From contig JANQJU010000032.1 in the NCBI GenBank assembly GCA_028281495.1, forward strand, positions 1 through 64,000: DNA of 64,000 nt, in the 5' to 3' direction. Both the position numbers and the translations under genes were made by a program. The notes beneath the pieces were generated by a model. It saw nothing but the letters and a program-made list of their open reading frames with translations, was not told the DNA's origin and ran no database searches. Below, one piece after another: positions 60,253 to 64,000 of the stretch. How positions within the stretch are numbered: position 1 is the first letter of the stretch; every line of letters starts with the position of its first letter. Source of the DNA: SAR324 cluster bacterium. Lineage in GTDB: Bacteria; SAR324; NAC60-12.

Positions 60253-61156
60253 GGCAATCTAGTTCCTGGTCCCAATAGGGCGTGCTGCCGTAGAGGTCGG
60301 CAAAATAGTCGATAAATGCTCTGACTTTAGGAGCTAGCAGTCGAGAGGTAGGATAAACCGACCAGATGGCACCGTTCCAAACCAGAGGATAATCTCGTAG
60401 GATGCGGACCAACTCTCCGCGTTGCAAATGTTGGTAAACACTCCAGGTTGAATTCATCCCGATCCCCAGTCCGTCGACACAGGCAATTCGTGACGCTTCT
60501 CCATTGTCGGTTCGAAATCGTCCTTGGGTTTTAATACTGAGATGGCCTTCTGGAGTGTCAAATACCCAGCTTTCCAATCCCATCAAATTGATACATTGAT
60601 GGTGACGCAAATCGTTTGGCTCGCTGGGTTCACCAAACTTCGCTAGATAGTCCGGTGAGGCACAAACAATGCGTTGGTCGGGCGCTAGCTTTCGTGCCAC
60701 CAAGGTTGAATCTTGGAGTTCTGCATTGCGAATGGCGATATCAAACCCACCCTCCACCAAATCCACGATTTTATCAGTAAACCAAAAATCTACAGACAGA
60801 TCGGGGTAGTGTGATAAAAAGCCTTTTAATGCGGGCATCAGATGCATGCGACCGAAAGAAGCAGGAGCCGTGATCCGTAAGGTCCCACTTGGCGCCAATT
60901 TCCCTGCACCCACCGAGGCTCGTGCGGCTTCCACGCGAGAAAGCACTTCTTCGGCATGAGGCAAAAAGGCCTCTCCTTCTTCGGTCAGTGCCACTTTTCG
61001 AGTGGTGCGATGTACCAAGCGAACGCCCAAGGCATCTTCCAGTTTGCTGATATGCGAACTGGCGACGGCTGGCGACAAGCCCAATTCCTGTCCTGCCAAG
61101 CTGATGTTGTGGGTGCTGGCCAGTCTTACAAATAGTTTGAGGTGTTCGATATTCAT
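60248..61156 (-). CDS. LysR family transcriptional regulator
   Basis: 302 aa. The N-terminal winged helix-turn-helix (residues ~1-60) is typical: LKLFVRLASTHNISLAGQEL, then SPAVASSHISKLEDALGVRLVHRTTR. The effector domain follows with GTLRITAPASFGRMHLMPAL and DLSVDFWFTDKIVDLVEGGFDIAIRN. This is the CrgA/AaeR-type branch, which often controls nearby oxidoreductases. ATG 61154-61156 lacks a strong ribosome site. A dyad lies just upstream (61165-61181) and a matching half site precedes the dehydrogenase gene at 58019-58025, so autoregulation and control of the convergent dehydrogenase/SDR operon are likely (inference). Confidence 0.92.
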   Translation of the reverse strand: MNIEHLKLFVRLASTHNISLAGQELGLSPAVASSHISKLEDALGVRLVHRTTRKVALTEEGEAFLPHAEEVLSRVEAARASVGAGKLAPSGTLRITAPASFGRMHLMPALKGFLSHYPDLSVDFWFTDKIVDLVEGGFDIAIRNAELQDSTLVARKLAPDQRIVCASPDYLAKFGEPSEPNDLRHHQCINLMGLESWVFDTPEGHLSIKTQGRFRTDNGEASRIACVDGLGIGMNSTWSVYQHLQRGELVRILRDYPLVWNGAIWSVYPTSRLLAPKVRAFIDYFADLYGSTPYWDQELDCL

Positions 61157-61164
61157 CTAATTAA

Positions 61165-61181
61165 ACTGTAAAAATTATAGT
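61165..61181. promoter_or_regulatory. Imperfect LysR-type dyad upstream of the lysR gene
   Basis: ACTGTAA-AAA-TTATAGT has seven-base arms with one mismatch, 9-25 bases upstream of the start codon. It overlaps a TATAAT on the minus strand (in ACTATAATTT). The arm ACTATAA recurs at 58019-58025. Confidence 0.35.
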
Positions 61182-61295
61182 GTAAAAAAAGAAATTCGTG
61201 AGAAACATAATGGGTTCTGTCGACATTTCATCGTAGCTATAAAATGGTAGCAGTAAGCTGTAGAAATGACTGGGGCTAAAGGGAGTCTCCATTTT

Positions 61296-61306
61296 ACTAA
61301 ATTAGT
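61296..61306. promoter_or_regulatory. Palindrome ACTAAATTAGT, second copy
   Basis: Perfect 11-base palindrome (13 with TA ends) identical in its core to 57788-57798. The pair flanks the dehydrogenase-SDR-lysR cassette. It may be chance in AT-rich DNA. Confidence 0.3.
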
Positions 61307-61372
61307 AGCTTAACCCGAGACATCTTTGTGATGCTTTAATTTGTTGAACAACATCTAAATTTTGGTTTTCAA

Positions 61373-62164
61373 ATGATTCCTTGGCATAGACTAATTGGTA
61401 CAACTCTCAAGGAGACTTACGAGACTCTTGAACGTCAGTTTGAACTTGAAAAAGACCTGTCCCTTAAGAAGCAGCTTTTAGATATCTTGATCGTGTACAA
61501 CAAAAACCCTGGGCCCGATGAAAGTTTACCGGATGGACTCGATCTACTCCATCAATATAACCTAATTACGTATAAATCGATGCAAGAATCCATGTCGAGG
61601 TGGGCTATCAACGAACTCATGGGGCATTATACAAATCTGCGTAAACAGATTGCTACTGACCCCAGTAAATTGCCTTTAGAAGAGGATTTTGCGTTTTATG
61701 CGGTGGCTACTCGATATCCTCAAAAGTTGCTGTCACAAGTAGAGCATGCAGAACGATCTCAAGGAGTATTTGATGTGGTTTGGGGGGCTTATGCAATTCG
61801 ATTGATTGTGTTGAGCATAATTCCGCCTGAACCCCATAACGTTATCTGGAATCTTTTCAGCGGTGACCCAGACATGGTAGAATATGGATTAAAGAACTAC
61901 TGGAAAGAGGGCGAACCTTTACCCCAAATCTTTGATGAATTGTTATCTCATTATCATTTAGAAGGATTGAAAATGCCTTACACAACTGAAGAATTTATCC
62001 GAGATGTCAATCGGCGCGTGATTTCAGAGGCAACTTTGCAAGATCGACTGGAGGGATTGCCAAAAGAAGAAGTGTTGAAAAACTTCTCGCTAGAAGATCG
62101 ATTGGAAGGGTTATCGTTGAAAGAAATCGAGGCCTATTTGCAAAAATTGAAGTCCCAGAACTAG
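61373..62164 (+). CDS. Rpn/PD-(D/E)XK-like putative nuclease-transposase family protein
   Basis: 263 aa. The N-terminal IPWHRLIG...FELEKDLSLKKQLLDILIVY, the centre MSRWAINELMGHYTNLRKQI and AVATRYPQKLL, and the tail EFIRDVNRRVISEATLQDRLEGLPKEEV...EDRLEGLSLKEIEAYLQKLK match, from memory, a family abundant in large sulfur bacteria and cyanobacteria. Its tail is shared with Rpn-type recombination-promoting nucleases. The ELEKDLS...DILIV stretch could hold the E...D pair of a PD-(D/E)XK core, but I cannot confirm catalytic residues. RLEGL repeats near the end suggest tail variation. ATG 61373 has no clear ribosome site. It stands alone, 216 bases after the lysR start, and is possibly a mobile or selfish gene. 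Confidence 0.65.
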   Translation: MIPWHRLIGTTLKETYETLERQFELEKDLSLKKQLLDILIVYNKNPGPDESLPDGLDLLHQYNLITYKSMQESMSRWAINELMGHYTNLRKQIATDPSKLPLEEDFAFYAVATRYPQKLLSQVEHAERSQGVFDVVWGAYAIRLIVLSIIPPEPHNVIWNLFSGDPDMVEYGLKNYWKEGEPLPQIFDELLSHYHLEGLKMPYTTEEFIRDVNRRVISEATLQDRLEGLPKEEVLKNFSLEDRLEGLSLKEIEAYLQKLKSQN

Positions 62165-62265
62165 CTTCTGTTTTTTGGATCGCCTCAAAGCTTGCTGTGA
62201 TTGGCCCCCTTTTTTTGGGAAGGTAGAATTTGCTCTTGAATCCAAAGCGAAGGCAGAAGGTTGTA

Positions 62266-63168
62266 ATGGGGTTAATCGCAAGAAACGAAAACCAAATTCT
62301 CGAAAAAATACAAAACTTCTTGAGCAATCGCTCCAACGACTGGAAAATTGGAGACATCGAATTTGCAGGGAAAGGTGCGGATTTTTGTGTACTCAAGGCA
62401 ACTTCAGAAAAATTTGGCAAGATTGCCATCCGAACCCCTTGGCAACGGTGGATGTCGGATGGAATTGACAAGGACGTGGATACTTTGGAATTGCTCAGGC
62501 AAGAACGGGAACTGGCTCAGCATTTTCAGAGCCACAATTTACCGATCCCAGACATCTACGATCTCCAATCCGAAGGCGATATAATTTTTTTGATATCCCG
62601 TTTTATAGAGAACGACGGTTCCCTACCCAATACGTTCCAATTAGGAAAAATCACTCGCTTGATCCATGATGCCCCCCTCAAAAGTTTCAAACCTGTCTTT
62701 CAGATGGAAGCTACTTTAGAACAATCGTTAGCAGGCCATATAATCACTCATGTTGCCACCATTTCAGAAATTACAAATGAAAAATTTTTCTTACCTAGCA
62801 AGGCTGAGCTGGTGGAGCGATTGCAGTGGGAGGAGGGAAGACAAAAAATCCTCCATATGGACATCAGACCGGAAAATTTTTTGTGCAACAATGGGAACAT
62901 TGTTGGAATCGTGGATTGGTCCAATGCGTTGATTGGAGATCCCTGCCTCGAATTGGCAAGAATCGATGAGTCGGGTTATCTCGATGATTCGTTTCTAGAG
63001 GCATATGGAGAAAAAGACGTTTTTTGTCATTGCCCTGGAGATACAGAAACTCTCTATCGACTGTATACCGTCACGATCTTAGTGCTGGTTTTCTACTTGA
63101 TTGCCCCCGATCCGAGCGAGGCAAGTCAAAAACTGGAAAGATTGAAAGCTTTACTTGCTAGATTGTAA
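62266..63168 (+). CDS. Aminoglycoside phosphotransferase (APH)-fold kinase
   Basis: 300 aa from ATG 62266, chosen because AAGG lies five bases upstream; a TTG at 62230 is in frame but weaker. The kinase signature is HMDIRPENFLC (about residues 196-206, the HxDxxxxN catalytic loop) followed by GIVDWSNALIGDP (the DxD metal-binding segment). An N-lobe with ADFCVLKATSEKFGKIAIR precedes it. Known substrates of this superfamily include aminoglycosides, choline, homoserine and fructosamine; none can be chosen here. It is cytoplasmic and lies 101 bases after the Rpn-like gene. A resistance role is not implied by the sequence. Confidence 0.85.
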   Translation: MGLIARNENQILEKIQNFLSNRSNDWKIGDIEFAGKGADFCVLKATSEKFGKIAIRTPWQRWMSDGIDKDVDTLELLRQERELAQHFQSHNLPIPDIYDLQSEGDIIFLISRFIENDGSLPNTFQLGKITRLIHDAPLKSFKPVFQMEATLEQSLAGHIITHVATISEITNEKFFLPSKAELVERLQWEEGRQKILHMDIRPENFLCNNGNIVGIVDWSNALIGDPCLELARIDESGYLDDSFLEAYGEKDVFCHCPGDTETLYRLYTVTILVLVFYLIAPDPSEASQKLERLKALLARL

Positions 63169-63224
63169 CTAGAAATTCCAGAGAGATCCTATCGGTTTGG
63201 ATGGCCATTTTTTTCAGCTTAGAA

Positions 63225-63668
63225 TCAGATTAAAGCAAATCGTATTCCATCCTGTCGATACCCCAAGCTCTCATAAAAATCATGAGCCTTTATTCTGGCA
63301 TTACCAGTAGAAAGGGTCAGCTTCTGGCACCCAAGCACCTGAGCCTCTTGCGCTGCAAATTCCATGATCTGCCGACCAAAGCCATTGCCCTGAAGATCAG
63401 AACGTACCACAATATCTTCGATCACCCCTAAACTTGCACCGTTATGGGAAAGTTGTTGAATCACAATCAATGCAAATGTACCGACAATTTGGTTTTCCAG
63501 TTCGGCAACAAAAAGGCGATGAAATGGAGTACGTGTAATTTGTCGAAAAATATCTTTTGCTTGTCTTTCGGTTAGCTGGTTGTCTGGAGACATATCCGAT
63601 TGCCCGATCAGATTCATTACTTGAGGCAAATCTTCGAGTGTGGCCTCTCTAATACTTAGAATGTCCAT
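63225..63668 (-). CDS. GNAT family N-acetyltransferase
   Basis: 147 aa. The fold is clear: SIREATLEDLPQVMNLI at the N-terminus, LFVAELENQIVGTFAL, then VIEDIVVRSDLQGNGFGRQIM, where Q-G-N-G-F-G is the acetyl-CoA pyrophosphate loop, and YESLGYRQDG near the end. The acceptor is unknown; this size fits small-molecule or N-terminal acetylases. The start ATG 63666-63668 has only a weak purine-rich site. It converges on the kinase gene with a 56-base gap. Confidence 0.88.
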   Translation of the reverse strand: MDILSIREATLEDLPQVMNLIGQSDMSPDNQLTERQAKDIFRQITRTPFHRLFVAELENQIVGTFALIVIQQLSHNGASLGVIEDIVVRSDLQGNGFGRQIMEFAAQEAQVLGCQKLTLSTGNARIKAHDFYESLGYRQDGIRFALI

Positions 63669-63835
63669 AAGAAACTATCTCTACAATGTTCTTCAAGGCT
63701 TGAAAAAATCAGTTTTTTGGCGTCGAATTGATCTTCTATTCAAAAGAAACAACCTCATCTGAGTTTAAACTCAAAATGCTTTAAGGCTAAGCTGCGAAGC
63801 TGTTTATTGCTAACGTTGAGCGTCACATAAGAATC

Positions 63836-64000
63836 ATGAAAAAACACAATCGTAAAAGCTCCACAAAAACTCAAGAGTGGTTTTTCCACCGAGCATCAGA
63901 GCAAGATGTCGATGCGCTCTATGCGCTTCTATGTGTGCTCGAGGTGTATCGCTACCTAAGTGATGGGGTGCCCCCACCTCGCGAGGTGGCAGAGAAATGG
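63836..64000 (+). CDS. N-terminal part of a GNAT-like acetyltransferase (cut by window end)
   Basis: The frame opens at ATG 63836 and runs off the window after 55 residues. It reads MKKHNRKSSTKTQEWFFHRA, then EQDVDALYALLCVLEVYRYLSD and GVPPPREVAEKW. The order 'F.RAS..DVDALYALL...VYRYLSDG.PPP' matches the start of RimJ/RimL-type GNAT acetyltransferases. The acetyl-CoA loop is beyond the end, so this is a probable call. It is divergent from the GNAT gene at 63225-63668, 167 bases apart. Confidence 0.6.
   Translation, partial: MKKHNRKSSTKTQEWFFHRASEQDVDALYALLCVLEVYRYLSDGVPPPREVAEKW

Noticed and set aside
62266..63168. Kinase as an aminoglycoside resistance gene
   Set aside because: Only fold-level motifs are visible; the superfamily includes many metabolic kinases and nothing specific to antibiotics is seen.

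Overview
The window reads as a chromosomal stretch of a Gram-negative bacterium: there are Sec signal peptides, a lipoprotein, a LysR regulator and good Shine-Dalgarno sites (AAGGAG/GGAGG). The lineage is probably gammaproteobacterial. Rpn/PD-(D/E)XK-type putative nuclease-transposase proteins lie near both ends (an REEG-repeat tail at 1-195 and a family member at 61373-62164). With the 91-aa conserved hypothetical at 6487-6762, they recall genomes of large sulfur bacteria (Thiotrichales) and cyanobacteria. I cannot fix the lineage from this sequence alone. No rRNA, tRNA, CRISPR array or intact insertion sequence was seen.

Layout. 1-6800 holds an Rpn tail, a secreted alpha/beta hydrolase, a tight radical SAM / class V aminotransferase / histidine phosphatase operon (minus strand), a small secreted protein and an AT-rich gene-poor stretch. 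7022-24054 is a four-gene minus-strand operon of very large proteins: a 1189-aa protein, a DNase I-like EEP protein, a 2636-aa DUF6603-like protein and a signal-peptide-bearing beta-helix protein of about 1375 aa. A 475-bp divergent control region with 22-bp direct repeats (24055-24529) separates it from a seven-gene plus-strand operon (24530-39432): lipoprotein, second EEP protein, 1482-aa DUF6603 protein, 775-aa and 1207-aa proteins of no known function, a 592-aa protein with a fibre-like stalk, and a 266-aa paralog made only of its N-terminal cap. The two operons share the EEP plus DUF6603 pairing. They are the best candidate for an undescribed multi-protein system here.

39457-57673 is a complete minus-strand Tc (toxin complex) locus. 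It has a TcA pore/receptor subunit with three LamG-like insertions, a TcB (SpvB/FG-GAP) subunit, and a TcC (Rhs-core) subunit. The TcC variable C-terminal toxin carries an HxE...C-x7-C pattern suggesting a zinc deaminase fold (inference). Two paralogous 333-aa proteins lead this operon. TcA would bind and perforate target cells, and the TcB/TcC cocoon would deliver the TcC C-terminus.

58271-64000 is more ordinary: a zinc-type alcohol dehydrogenase/quinone reductase, an SDR oxidoreductase, a LysR regulator, an Rpn-like protein, an aminoglycoside-phosphotransferase-fold kinase and two GNAT acetyltransferases (the second cut off by the window end).
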